The notes under the pieces are model-generated. The model searched no databases, was not told where the DNA came from, and saw only the letters and a program-made list of their open reading frames with translations. From contig JBBDRV010000116.1 in the NCBI GenBank assembly GCA_040905285.1, positions 1 to 6,957 on the forward strand: DNA of 6,957 nucleotides, given 5' to 3'. The position numbers and the translations under genes were made by a program. This document shows positions 1 through 5,919 of the stretch, in pieces; position 1 is the stretch's first letter, and each line of letters starts with the position of its first letter. The stretch is from JBBDRV01 sp040905285 (GTDB taxonomy: Bacteria > Bacteroidota > Rhodothermia > Balneolales > Balneolaceae).

Positions 1-576
1 GCTACACCGTTCCCGCCTTATATCCGGCCGGACGAAGCTCTTTCCGGAGAGTACCAGACGGTTTTTGCCCGGGAATCGGGAAGCAAGGCAGCGCCTACAG
101 CCGGACTTCATTTTACTGAACGGCTCATTGCCGGACTAAAAGAAAAGGGATACGGCTGGGAGGAAATAACACTTCATGTAGGCCTGGGAACATTCGCACC
201 TGTAAAGGAAGAGGATATCAGCAATCATATTCTGCACAGTGAAAGGTACTCCATAGACAGCCGGACTGCCGCTGCGCTCGACCGGTCTGTACATAAAACC
301 GCAGTGGGGACAACGAGCGTTCGAGTACTGGAATCAGCTGTCCGCCGGAACGGGACAATTGAATCCGGCAGCGGAGAGACAGACATTTTTATTAAACCGG
401 GCTACAGCTTTAAAGCTGTAGATTCGCTCGTTACGAATTTCCACCTGCCCAAAAGCACACTGCTGATGCTCGTCGCTTCATTTGCAGGGTTTGAAGAGAT
501 GCATCACCTGTACCGGCATGCCATTGAAAAGAAATACCGGTTTTACTCCTTCGGGGATGGCATGCTGATTCTGTGA
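1..576 (+). CDS. queA: S-adenosylmethionine:tRNA ribosyltransferase-isomerase, C-terminal part
   Basis: QueA transfers and isomerises the ribosyl group of S-adenosylmethionine onto 7-aminomethyl-7-deazaguanine in the anticodon of GUN-type tRNAs. The product is epoxyqueuosine, and the enzyme acts in the cytoplasm. The frame is open from base 1 and ends with TGA at 574-576, giving 191 residues. Family members are about 340-356 residues long, so roughly the N-terminal 150 lie outside the window. Hallmark motifs are present in order: PFPPYIRPD at the left edge, a YQTVFARESGS-like stretch, APTAGLHFT, LHVGLGTFAPV with EEDI, the HSERY motif, AVGTTSVRVLES, FHLPKSTLLMLV, and the C-terminal YSFGDGMLIL. 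The usual last motif is GDAML, so Gly replaces Ala here, a conservative change. No damage is visible. The gene converges on the small minus-strand gene that ends at 591, leaving only 14 bases between them, and I see no terminator hairpin there. Confidence 0.97.
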   Translation, partial: ATPFPPYIRPDEALSGEYQTVFARESGSKAAPTAGLHFTERLIAGLKEKGYGWEEITLHVGLGTFAPVKEEDISNHILHSERYSIDSRTAAALDRSVHKTAVGTTSVRVLESAVRRNGTIESGSGETDIFIKPGYSFKAVDSLVTNFHLPKSTLLMLVASFAGFEEMHHLYRHAIEKKYRFYSFGDGMLIL

Positions 577-590
577 AACATTGAACCGGA

Positions 591-806
591 TCACGTCTCA
601 TCGTCTTTTCCGTAAGCGGACTTGTAGGCACTGGTGATCTTCTGATTCATATGACGTTTGTAGTATGTGTATTCATACCGGCTGACGGTAAATTCGGAGT
701 GGTAGGTTCCGTCATGGCAGTCCACCTTTAACTTCTCGGGCTTGTCCGTTTCACCAATAGTCACTTCTATACGTCCTATTTTGTATGATTCAATCGGTTT
801 TCCCAT
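591..806 (-). CDS. Small hypothetical protein, 71 residues, possibly 5'-truncated by a frameshift
   Basis: I do not recognise this family. The protein is charged and rich in Tyr and Lys (for example KIGRIEVTIGET, VSRYEYTYYKRH), with no signal peptide or membrane segment, so it is probably cytoplasmic. The ATG at 804-806 has no convincing ribosome-binding site. In the same frame the sequence stays open upstream to a TGA at 873-875, with no ATG, GTG or TTG, and the extra 22 codons read like protein (VDLSFKLFRIYLSR just before the annotated Met). A plausible start, ATG at 874-876, lies 9 bases after the stop of the upstream gene and follows AGGAG (880-884), but it is one base out of frame and stops after 10 codons. 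Removing one base between 876 and 872 would give a 94-residue protein. The gene could therefore be intact from 806, or a frameshifted remnant, or affected by a sequencing error. It is probably co-transcribed with the gene at 886-1149. Confidence 0.5.
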   Translation of the reverse strand: MGKPIESYKIGRIEVTIGETDKPEKLKVDCHDGTYHSEFTVSRYEYTYYKRHMNQKITSAYKSAYGKDDET

Positions 807-879
807 CCTGGAAAGGTAAATCCGGAAGAGCTTAAAAGAAAGATCAACCTCTCCGTTGTCGTCCTTTTCCCTTCATCTG

Positions 880-884
880 CTCCT
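880..884 (-). promoter_or_regulatory. Shine-Dalgarno-like AGGAG between the two small minus-strand genes
   Basis: Minus-strand AGGAG lies just after the TGA of the 87-residue gene (886-888) and three bases before an ATG at 874-876. The spacing is short for a strong site. Its position suggests the downstream small gene was originally started at 876 and coupled to its upstream neighbour. Confidence 0.35.
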
Positions 885-885
885 G

Positions 886-1149
886 TCATCTGCTTTTTAC
901 ATCAAATACGACTCCCAAAGCCCCGAATGTAAGCACCCGGCGATTCTGTAAAGTAAAAGTGAAGACATGGATATCATGGTAGCCAATGTCCGGGTGGACG
1001 TTCAGCGAAACCTGTACAACTGATGAGTCAGCACCAGAAGCACCGTATTTTTTCTGAATTTTTCTTTCATGTGCCTGCCGGTCCGGAGCGGTAAGTGCCA
1101 AAAGGGCCAGCATGGCTGTATAGATCATCCATTTTCGTATAACAATCAT
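886..1149 (-). CDS. Small membrane-anchored or exported protein, DUF4359-like
   Basis: The protein has 87 residues. A short basic N-terminus (MIVIRKW) is followed by a hydrophobic stretch at about residues 8-20 (MIYTAMLALLALT), which could be a signal peptide or a membrane anchor. Then comes an APDRQAHERKIQKKYG segment, and a C-terminal half with predicted beta character ending in RVLTFGALGVVFDVK. The order hydrophobic helix, LT(N/A)P-like turn, charged helix, then a phenylalanine-rich strand and a (F/I)GxLGxVF-like ending is what I know from DUF4359-type proteins, whose function is unknown. This assignment rests on pattern memory only. The ATG at 1147-1149 is preceded by AGAGGA (1157-1162) at 7 bases, which supports both the start and real translation. 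It is the first gene of a probable two-gene unit with the ORF at 591-806. No promoter stands out upstream. Confidence 0.65.
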   Translation of the reverse strand: MIVIRKWMIYTAMLALLALTAPDRQAHERKIQKKYGASGADSSVVQVSLNVHPDIGYHDIHVFTFTLQNRRVLTFGALGVVFDVKSR

Positions 1150-1305
1150 ATCAGGGTCCTCTTCACATGTTCAATCAGCCTTTATACCAAAAGAGAGAGG
1201 AGTGTGGCCGTTTGTTTCAGGTTTGCTTCTATTAATTTGGTCCCCCGGTATGCAAACCCATGGGCCTCCGGTTGTTGGGGAGAGGAAGCGATTTTTCTGT
1301 TCCTA
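1150..1305. other. Intergenic stretch upstream of the DUF4359-like gene
   Basis: No gene is supported here; with the adjoining element it makes a 317-base gap (1150-1466). The part next to 1149 must hold the promoter for the two small minus-strand genes. The best -10-like match on the minus strand is TATAAA around 1182-1187, but no -35 sits at a proper distance, so I do not call a promoter. A CCCATGGG palindrome at 1257-1264 is probably chance. The right end (1294-1304) forms the outer arm of a hairpin with the neighbouring element. Confidence 0.6.
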
Positions 1306-1332
1306 AGAGGCTGTCGGACTCAGGAACAGAAA
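1294..1332. repeat. Inverted repeat enclosing the left end of the MITE-like element
   Basis: TTTCTGTTCCT (1294-1304) is perfectly complementary to AGGAACAGAAA (1322-1332). This 11-bp stem has a 17-base loop that carries the left terminal repeat GAGGCTGTCGGACT. The outer arm lies outside the proposed element and the inner arm inside it. Confidence 0.75.
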
Positions 1333-1467
1333 GCGAGCAGGATGAGATTTTGGCACAGTGGAACGCGACTTTTGAGGTTCGTAGCGGGGTTACGGAACGA
1401 GAAACCGGGAATCCAATGTGTAAAAAGATCGCATGCGCAGCTCTGTAGAGTAAGTCCGACAGCCTCC
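1306..1467. mobile_element. MITE-like non-autonomous element with terminal inverted repeats
   Basis: GAGGCTGTCGGACT at 1307-1320 is repeated as its exact reverse complement at 1453-1466, a perfect 14-bp inverted repeat. Extended outward and inward, the match is about 18 of 20 (CTARGAGGCTGTCGGACTYA). Between the ends lie 132 bases with no convincing coding capacity. Flanking bases are CTAA on the left (1303-1306) and CTAG on the right (1467-1470). They fit a TA duplication (1304-1305 and 1468-1469), or an imperfect YTAR-type target duplication such as IS5-type transposases make. With TA as target the element is 162 bp. Size, ends, lack of coding and position right at a stop codon fit a miniature inverted-repeat element mobilised by a transposase encoded elsewhere. 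No transposase is visible in the window. It could instead be a structured intergenic repeat or RNA. Copy number cannot be judged from one copy. Confidence 0.6.
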
Positions 1468-1484
1468 TAGTCCGACAGAGCTGC
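1437..1484. repeat. Inverted repeat enclosing the right end of the MITE-like element
   Basis: GCAGCTCTGT (1437-1446) pairs perfectly with ACAGAGCTGC (1475-1484), a 10-bp stem around a 28-base loop that holds the right terminal repeat and the stop codon of the peptidase gene. On the minus strand it lies at the 3' end of that gene, and a TTTTT run follows about 10 bases beyond the stem (1422-1426). A role in transcription termination is possible but weak, because the loop is large and the T-run is distant. Confidence 0.65.
1453..1478. repeat. 10-bp direct repeat AGTCCGACAG at the peptidase stop codon
   Basis: AGTCCGACAG occurs at 1453-1462, inside the terminal repeat of the element, and again at 1469-1478, inside the last codons of the peptidase gene. 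The offset is 16 bases. The second copy encodes the final Leu-Ser-Asp and the last base of the stop context on the minus strand. Confidence 0.75.
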
Positions 1485-3521
1485 CGGGGGAAGTTCCGCA
1501 TCAGCATTGCCGGTGAGAAGATAGGTGTCAAACCATCGGAACAGGCGGAGAGTATAATCGTATCTGGCCGTAGAATGGATATGGCCGTGGCCTTCACCCG
1601 GATAGAAAACCAGTCTTACCGGCAGGTCCGGTTTTCGAACCTTTAAATGGCGGTAAAGTTCCATCGACTGGGCAGGATGAACCCGTGTATCATCGGCGCC
1701 GTGCATAATCAGAATGGGAGTCTCAGCCCGGTCAACCCAGTAAACAGGACTTCGTTCCAGATATTTTGTCCAGTTGTCTTCCCAGATGCGCTCCCGGGCA
1801 TGAACGAGATACAGTTCGTCCGGAATATCACTGGTGCCCCATTTTGAAATGTTGTTACTGACACCGACAAACATGACAGATGCGGCAAACCTGCCGGAGT
1901 AATAGGTGCTCATCCAGCCGGATGCGTATCCTCCATAGGAACCCCCCGTGACGCCGATCCTGTCGTCATCTGCGATTCCTCTCCCGACAAGGTAATCGAT
2001 GCCGTCGACAATATCGTCAAATTCTCTTCTGCCTGCATCTCCCTGGCTGCTGGTGACAAAGTCAATGCCCCGACCGGTGCTGCCCCGGTAATTCGGGTAA
2101 AAAACCCCGTATCCACCGGCAGCGCCCATCTGTCCCGGTGCAGAATAGGAGGTAAGCCATCCATTGCTGTAATGAGCTTCCGGGCCCCCGTGGACCTGGG
2201 TGATTACCGGAACAGAGTCTCCCTCTGAATAACCGACCGGATAGATAAACAGGCCCTCAATTTCAAATTCCCCATCACGGGATTCATATCTGACAACCTC
2301 CTGGCGGCCCCGTTCCACTTCATCAAGCCACGGATTGGAAACGGTCATGCGTTTTGGCTGAGTATCGCGGGGAGCCATAATAAAAACTTCATTCGGATGA
2401 GCTTCAGTATCAGCGGTGAAAAGAATGCTACCATCTTCAGCCGGTTCAAAGGAATTCAGTATCGGACCCTCTTCCAGCCGGATCCGTTTCTCATTTCCAT
2501 CCGGAGCGATGCTTCCGAACAGCCTCCATACCCCCCGGCTGGCTATAAAGTGAATCCTGTCCTCGTCAGTCCATGCAATCTGTTCGTATTTGCCTTCGAA
2601 ATCACGATCAATCACGCGGGGATTGCCGCCTTCGGCTGAGACAACAAGAATCCGGCCGTCAATCGGATCATGAATATCACTCCCTGCCCTTAACGCAAGG
2701 CGGGTGCCGTCCGGGCTCCATTCGATCTGCCCGATTTTACCTTCATTATCCACCCTGGCCACAATATCCAGGGTCCTGTAGTCGACGACAAAAACCTGTT
2801 GATGCATGTAATAGTCATCTACGCCGGGCGACGGAGCGGCACTGACCGCCAGTTTGCTGTCATCGGGACTCCAGTTCATTAAATAAATGCTGCCGTCTAC
2901 ATTTATACGTCTCGGTTCCGTATCACTCTGGCGTACATTTGCGATATAGGCGTGTCTCTGCGGTATCCCTTCCTCGTATATATCGGGAGAATAGGGAAGA
3001 CCGGATTCCTCCGGGGGAAGCTGCCCGGAAGCCGTAAATGCAACATGGTATCCGTCGGAAGCCCATTCATATGATAATATGTTGGTCCTGAACGACAAAA
3101 TTCTGGCCGCCTCACCTCCATTGACCGGAAGTTCAAAGAGAGAACGGGTTTCGTCTCCCTCCCTTTGAGCAAGAAATGTAATGCTCTCCCGGCCGGGACG
3201 GAATGCCACACTGTTCACGTCAGTGACGGAGTAATAGGTTTGCGAATCTCCGGTCTCTGTATTCAGGACCTGAAGATGAGTGCTGTTCGGCAGGTTCACC
3301 TCTTCAGGATCAGCGGGTATGCTGAGAATATACGCTGCATAATCCCCGCCGGGGGAGATGGTGGCCTGTGTGACTATCTTTATTTTTGCCATCTGTTCAG
3401 GTGTCAGCCCCTCCTGTGCAAATACACATGGACCGGTTAGTATTAAAAAGAACAGCGATGCAGCGGCAACAGTGCAGGAATGTTGTATGCGGCCCGTCGA
3501 GCCGGGGAAATTAATAGGCAT
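1467..3521 (-). CDS. Secreted S9-family (prolyl oligopeptidase clan) serine peptidase
   Basis: This is a complete 684-residue protein, normal for secreted dipeptidyl-aminopeptidase or acylaminoacyl-peptidase-like S9 enzymes. These cleave short peptides, usually releasing N-terminal di- or acyl-amino acids. Residues 13-35 form a hydrophobic signal peptide with a likely cut after VFA, so it acts in the periplasm or outside the cell. Residues of about 40-400 form a beta-propeller with TolB/WD40-like repeats (NWSPDDSKLAVS near 216, EWSPDGTRLALR near 267). The alpha/beta-hydrolase domain follows from about 410. It has HGGP at 444-447, YRGSTGRG at 478-485, GGSYGG with nucleophile Ser528, HGADDTRV with Asp611, and PGEGHGH with His645. 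The triad is intact. No in-frame start lies upstream before a stop at 3540-3542, so the ATG at 3519-3521 is favoured although its Shine-Dalgarno is poor. It is transcribed divergently from the sigma gene. Its stop codon directly abuts the MITE-like element. Exact substrate specificity cannot be read from the sequence. Confidence 0.95.
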   Translation of the reverse strand: MPINFPGSTGRIQHSCTVAAASLFFLILTGPCVFAQEGLTPEQMAKIKIVTQATISPGGDYAAYILSIPADPEEVNLPNSTHLQVLNTETGDSQTYYSVTDVNSVAFRPGRESITFLAQREGDETRSLFELPVNGGEAARILSFRTNILSYEWASDGYHVAFTASGQLPPEESGLPYSPDIYEEGIPQRHAYIANVRQSDTEPRRINVDGSIYLMNWSPDDSKLAVSAAPSPGVDDYYMHQQVFVVDYRTLDIVARVDNEGKIGQIEWSPDGTRLALRAGSDIHDPIDGRILVVSAEGGNPRVIDRDFEGKYEQIAWTDEDRIHFIASRGVWRLFGSIAPDGNEKRIRLEEGPILNSFEPAEDGSILFTADTEAHPNEVFIMAPRDTQPKRMTVSNPWLDEVERGRQEVVRYESRDGEFEIEGLFIYPVGYSEGDSVPVITQVHGGPEAHYSNGWLTSYSAPGQMGAAGGYGVFYPNYRGSTGRGIDFVTSSQGDAGRREFDDIVDGIDYLVGRGIADDDRIGVTGGSYGGYASGWMSTYYSGRFAASVMFVGVSNNISKWGTSDIPDELYLVHARERIWEDNWTKYLERSPVYWVDRAETPILIMHGADDTRVHPAQSMELYRHLKVRKPDLPVRLVFYPGEGHGHIHSTARYDYTLRLFRWFDTYLLTGNADAELPPAALSD

Positions 3522-3811
3522 GATGTCTATATCTGGGTTTTACGAGGCGGTTAACTGTGTCGGTCTGTATCAGAATTTCAGCAGGTAAAATAATCCAGCT
3601 GCACCGGTTTTAAAATATTATGCTGATGATAAGCGGAACGGCTGATTGCACTTCGGGATGATGACTGAAATCCCTATAAACATGCAGTTTCTTACCTTCA
3701 GTTATTAACGAATATAGTCGATATTTCGGCTGATATTCACTATTTAGAAACCTAATGATGATTACAGGCAAGTAATATAAAGCGAAAGCGTTGAATCTCA
3801 CTCATCCCCGC

Positions 3812-3831
3812 CAGGAAATCAGGAAGACAGG
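3812..3831 (+). repeat. Short tandem CAGGAA motif upstream of the sigma gene
   Basis: CAGGAA occurs at 3812-3817 and 3820-3825, and a partial CAGG at 3828-3831, with an 8-base period. It lies 67-86 bases before the sigma start. It could be a regulator contact site or chance. Confidence 0.3.
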
Positions 3832-3883
3832 CTTTTATCTTCAAATCAGTTGACAGACGGTCTTCCGGCTGCAAAGTCTTCTC

Positions 3884-3889
3884 AAGGAG
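3884..3889 (+). promoter_or_regulatory. Ribosome-binding site of the sigma-factor gene
   Basis: AAGGAG stands 8 bases before the ATG at 3898. It decides the start: the frame also opens with a TTG at 3850, but that codon has no such site. A nearer ATG at 3893 is out of frame. Confidence 0.85.
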
Positions 3890-3897
3890 CAAATGAA

Positions 3898-4509
3898 ATG
3901 AACACGTATCAACACAACAGTAGTGATTCAGAGCTGATACGCCGGATTCAGTCGGGTGACAAAAAGGCTTTTTCCGACCTCTACGGGGACAGCTTTTCCA
4001 ACTTGTGTGATTTTGTCCATCGTTATATCGATACGCCGGCTATCTGTGAAGAGCTGGTGCAGGAACTGTTCCTCAATATCTGGAGACGCCGTGAAGAGTG
4101 GTATCCGAAAGGAAGTGTCAGGGCCTACCTGTACAAGTCAGCCAGAAACAGGGCTCTGGATTTCCTCAAACATCTTGAGGTTGAGAGACGGTACATTGAA
4201 CATCAAAAATTTGAACGGGAAACAAACAGGACTGCAGGTTCTGTTGATAAACCGCTGCGCGACGAAATGTCCTATATGCAGGAGCTGTCGGCAGCCGTCA
4301 GCGAGGCGATTGACCAGCTTCCGGACCGGAGGAAGATGATTTTTTTAATGAGCAGGGATGACGGCCTTACCTATCGGGAGATAGCGGAAATCCTGGATAT
4401 ATCCGTTAAAACTGTAGAAACACAAATGGGCAGATCACTTGAAACACTGCGGCAGCTTCTTTCAAATTACATGCCGGTCTGGGCCCTCCTGTTTTCGGGT
4501 CTCGTTTAA
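3898..4509 (+). CDS. ECF-type RNA polymerase sigma factor (Bacteroidota FecI/RpoE-like)
   Basis: A 203-residue sigma-70 group 4 protein. It directs RNA polymerase to the promoters of its regulon when released by its anti-sigma factor, very probably the FecR-like product encoded downstream. Region 2 spans about residues 24-92 (AFSDLYGDSFSNLCDFV, then ICEELVQELFLNIWRRREEW, then VRAYLYKSARNRALDFLKH). A charged linker follows at about 93-128. Region 4 spans about 130-188 with LPDRRKMIFLMSRDDGLTYREIAEILDISVKTVETQMGR-type helix-turn-helix sequence. The tail after residue 189 is hydrophobic (VWALLFSGLV), which I recall as common in Bacteroidota ECF factors of this type. The start is set by the AAGGAG at 3884-3889. 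It is divergent from the S9 peptidase and is followed by fecR and a susC-like gene in the same direction, the standard order for a cell-surface-signalling uptake locus. The 290-base gap to fecR is longer than usual for a coupled sigma/anti-sigma pair. Confidence 0.95.
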   Translation: MNTYQHNSSDSELIRRIQSGDKKAFSDLYGDSFSNLCDFVHRYIDTPAICEELVQELFLNIWRRREEWYPKGSVRAYLYKSARNRALDFLKHLEVERRYIEHQKFERETNRTAGSVDKPLRDEMSYMQELSAAVSEAIDQLPDRRKMIFLMSRDDGLTYREIAEILDISVKTVETQMGRSLETLRQLLSNYMPVWALLFSGLV

Positions 4510-4799
4510 TGCTCTTCCGAAATCTGTCCAACATTTCATAGCTGCGGTGTTTATTCGGCGGGCTGCTTCCCCTTTTTCTTTTCTCTTTCCGGGGTGTATT
4601 CTCCACTGATCAAACAACAGAATAAATTCCGGGAACCCCTGCACGCCTGCTTTTTTTGGTAAGTGTGGCAAGTAATAAGAAAAAATTTTCGAATGCTGTC
4701 GGGGTCATGAAGGATAGAATCGTAATGGTATATAAGAGGCGTTATTTCAGTCAATTTGCTTTTGATATAGATTTTGATACACAGACAACGGAAATCAGA
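4510..4799 (+). other. Gap between sigma and anti-sigma genes (fecR leader)
   Basis: No gene is supported in these 290 bases. The first half is pyrimidine-rich (about 4566-4590), and a run of seven T occurs at 4651-4657 without a good hairpin before it. GGGGT (4591-4595) and ACCCC (4635-4639) could pair weakly. The fecR frame stays open upstream to beyond 4656, with an ATG at 4707-4709, so a longer N-terminus is formally possible. The added residues do not resemble FecR proteins. The last 50 bases are AT-rich with a repeated TTTTGATA and could hold a separate fecR promoter. Confidence 0.5.
4760..4779 (+). repeat. Direct repeat TTTTGATA upstream of fecR
   Basis: TTTTGATA occurs at 4760-4767 and 4772-4779, offset by 12 bases, with TATAGA between them. 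It ends 20 bases before the fecR ATG. The spot would suit a -10 region or a regulator site. An exact promoter cannot be assigned. Confidence 0.35.
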
Positions 4800-5831
4800 A
4801 TGAACGATGATTTGGATTACGAAAGGATAGCCAGGTATCTGGCGGGAGAATGCAGTAAGGAAGAATCAGAAGAAATGGATTCTTCCATCAACAAAGATCC
4901 GGACCTGAAATTGTTCATCAGGAAGATCTGGGAGACAAGGGAAAGGAAGCCGAAACCGTGGGATGTAGAACTCACATGGAACAGGTTGAGTAAAAAAATG
5001 GATCAGTCAGAAGATGTTCGGATCCCGGCAGGTCAGGAAACGGAAAAGAAACGGAAAACCCGAACATCGAAAACTGCCTGGTTTGTCCGGATTGCTGCTG
5101 TTTTCATGATCATCGGATTCGCCGGGCTCTTTGGGGTTCTGTATGTCACCGGTCCCGAGGCGGAAGAGCCGGCGGCGGTTGTGCGGGAAATGACTACCAA
5201 AAAAGGGCAGAGGGCAGAGGTCCGGCTCAATGACGGCACCAGAATACGCCTGAATGCAGACAGCAAAATTGAATATCCCCGGGAGTTTGAAGCAGGTGTG
5301 CGAACAATCCGTCTGACCGGAGAGGCCTATTTTGAAGTCGCCACTGACGACCGGCCGTTTTTTGTCTATGCCAACGGAGCCGTCGTTCAAATTCTGGGTA
5401 CGGAATTTAATGTACAGGCATACGAGGAGGATGAAGAAGTACGGGTAGCGGTGGCACGGGGAAAAGTGTCGGTAGGCTTTTCCGATAATGATGACGTCGA
5501 ATCCGCCCTGCTGGAGGGGGGGGATCTGGCCCAGTTGAAACATGAGGGAAGCCTGCTTTCAGTTACTCATGGCACAGACCTGGGCCGGCATCTTGAATGG
5601 CTTGAAAACCGCCTCACTTTTGATAATGCTTCGATGGAAGAGGTTGCCACGAAGCTGGAAAGATGGTATGGAGTCGAAATTGAATTTTCTGACCCCGGGC
5701 TGGCAGAGATGAGCATATCAGCCACCTTTGATGATGAGTCCATTCATGAGGTACTCCGGATTCTGCAGTTGTCACTCGACCTGGATTACGAAACAGAGGG
5801 GCAAAAAATCATTTTTACTGAAAAGCTGTAA
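4800..5831 (+). CDS. FecR-family anti-sigma factor with DUF4974 domain
   Basis: A 343-residue inner-membrane regulator. It holds the ECF sigma factor by its cytoplasmic N-terminus and receives a signal from the TonB-dependent receptor in the periplasm. Residues 1-70 are the cytoplasmic helical part and begin in the typical way (YERIARYLAGECSKEESEEM, then LFIRKIWE). A basic stretch (KKRKTR, about 83-88) precedes one membrane helix at about 94-117 (WFVRIAAVFMIIGFAGLFGVLYV). The FecR domain spans about 130-225, with TTKKGQRAEVRLNDGTRIRLNADS, then GEAYFEV, FFVYANGAVVQILGTEFNVQAY and VARGKVSV. The C-terminal DUF4974 domain spans about 269-340 (LTFDNASMEEVATKLERWYG and the following strands). ATG 4800 is chosen because it gives the usual family N-terminus; a weak GGAAA lies upstream, and the in-frame TTG at 4656 and ATG at 4707 add unrelated residues. 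It precedes the susC-like gene by 88 bases. Confidence 0.94.
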   Translation: MNDDLDYERIARYLAGECSKEESEEMDSSINKDPDLKLFIRKIWETRERKPKPWDVELTWNRLSKKMDQSEDVRIPAGQETEKKRKTRTSKTAWFVRIAAVFMIIGFAGLFGVLYVTGPEAEEPAAVVREMTTKKGQRAEVRLNDGTRIRLNADSKIEYPREFEAGVRTIRLTGEAYFEVATDDRPFFVYANGAVVQILGTEFNVQAYEEDEEVRVAVARGKVSVGFSDNDDVESALLEGGDLAQLKHEGSLLSVTHGTDLGRHLEWLENRLTFDNASMEEVATKLERWYGVEIEFSDPGLAEMSISATFDDESIHEVLRILQLSLDLDYETEGQKIIFTEKL

Positions 5832-5904
5832 AGTATCAAATGGATAATTCAATCGTTTCCCGCAGGATACATCAAAACGGTTAATTTTTCATAAAACAAC
5901 AAAA

Positions 5905-5910
5905 AAGGAG
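5905..5910 (+). promoter_or_regulatory. Ribosome-binding site of the susC-like gene
   Basis: AAGGAG lies 9 bases before the ATG at 5920 in a purine-rich stretch (5901-5915). It supports that start, which is followed at once by a signal peptide. Confidence 0.85.
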
Positions 5911-5919
5911 AAGAGCAAT

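Larger units (their letters stand above)
3522..3897. other. Divergent intergenic region between peptidase and sigma-factor genes
   Basis: This 376-base region is AT-rich in its middle (about 3600-3790) and should carry the promoters of both genes. I see no clear promoter pair. TTGACA at 3850-3855 matches a -35 perfectly but has no -10 at 16-18 bases. TATAAA at 3674-3679 has no partner. GGAAC at 3635-3639 resembles an ECF -35 but has no matching downstream element. GAATAT (3710-3715) and ATATTC further right form a weak, interrupted inverted repeat. CAGGAA recurs with 8-base period at 3812-3831. No RNA gene is recognised. Confidence 0.55.

Noticed and set aside
865..871. GGGAAAA on the minus strand, a classic -1 frameshift heptamer in phase with the ATG at 876
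   Set aside because: A -1 slip would not enter the frame of the small gene; that needs +1 (or -2). No supporting downstream structure was found.
1260..1448. 62-residue plus-strand ORF across the left end of the MITE-like element
   Set aside because: It runs through the outer hairpin arm and the terminal repeat, has no ribosome-binding site, and shows no recognisable protein features.
1437..1484. Integron attC site or intrinsic terminator at the peptidase 3' end
   Set aside because: No attC core motifs (RYYYAAC/GTTRRRY) are present. As a terminator the loop is 28 bases and the T-run is about 10 bases from the stem, so only a weak possibility remains.
1069..1597. Other long ORFs on both strands around the element and the peptidase gene's 3' end
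   Set aside because: They overlap better-supported genes or the inverted-repeat element, and their translations show no domain features.
3610..3801. 63-residue minus-strand ORF in the divergent intergenic region
   Set aside because: It lies in AT-rich promoter DNA, has no ribosome-binding site and unconvincing composition, and would occupy most of the space needed for two promoters.
3850..3878. Perfect TTGACA as a sigma-70 promoter
   Set aside because: Nothing resembling a -10 element lies 16-18 bases downstream, and the ATG would be very close to the transcription start.
3850..3897. TTG at 3850 as start of the sigma-factor gene, adding 16 residues
   Set aside because: ATG 3898 has an AAGGAG at 8 bases, while TTG 3850 has no ribosome-binding site and the added residues do not belong to the family.
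4656..4799. TTG 4656 or ATG 4707 as start of fecR
   Set aside because: FecR proteins normally begin just before the (Y)ERIARYL(A/S)GE motif. The extra residues are unlike the family and no good ribosome-binding site precedes them.
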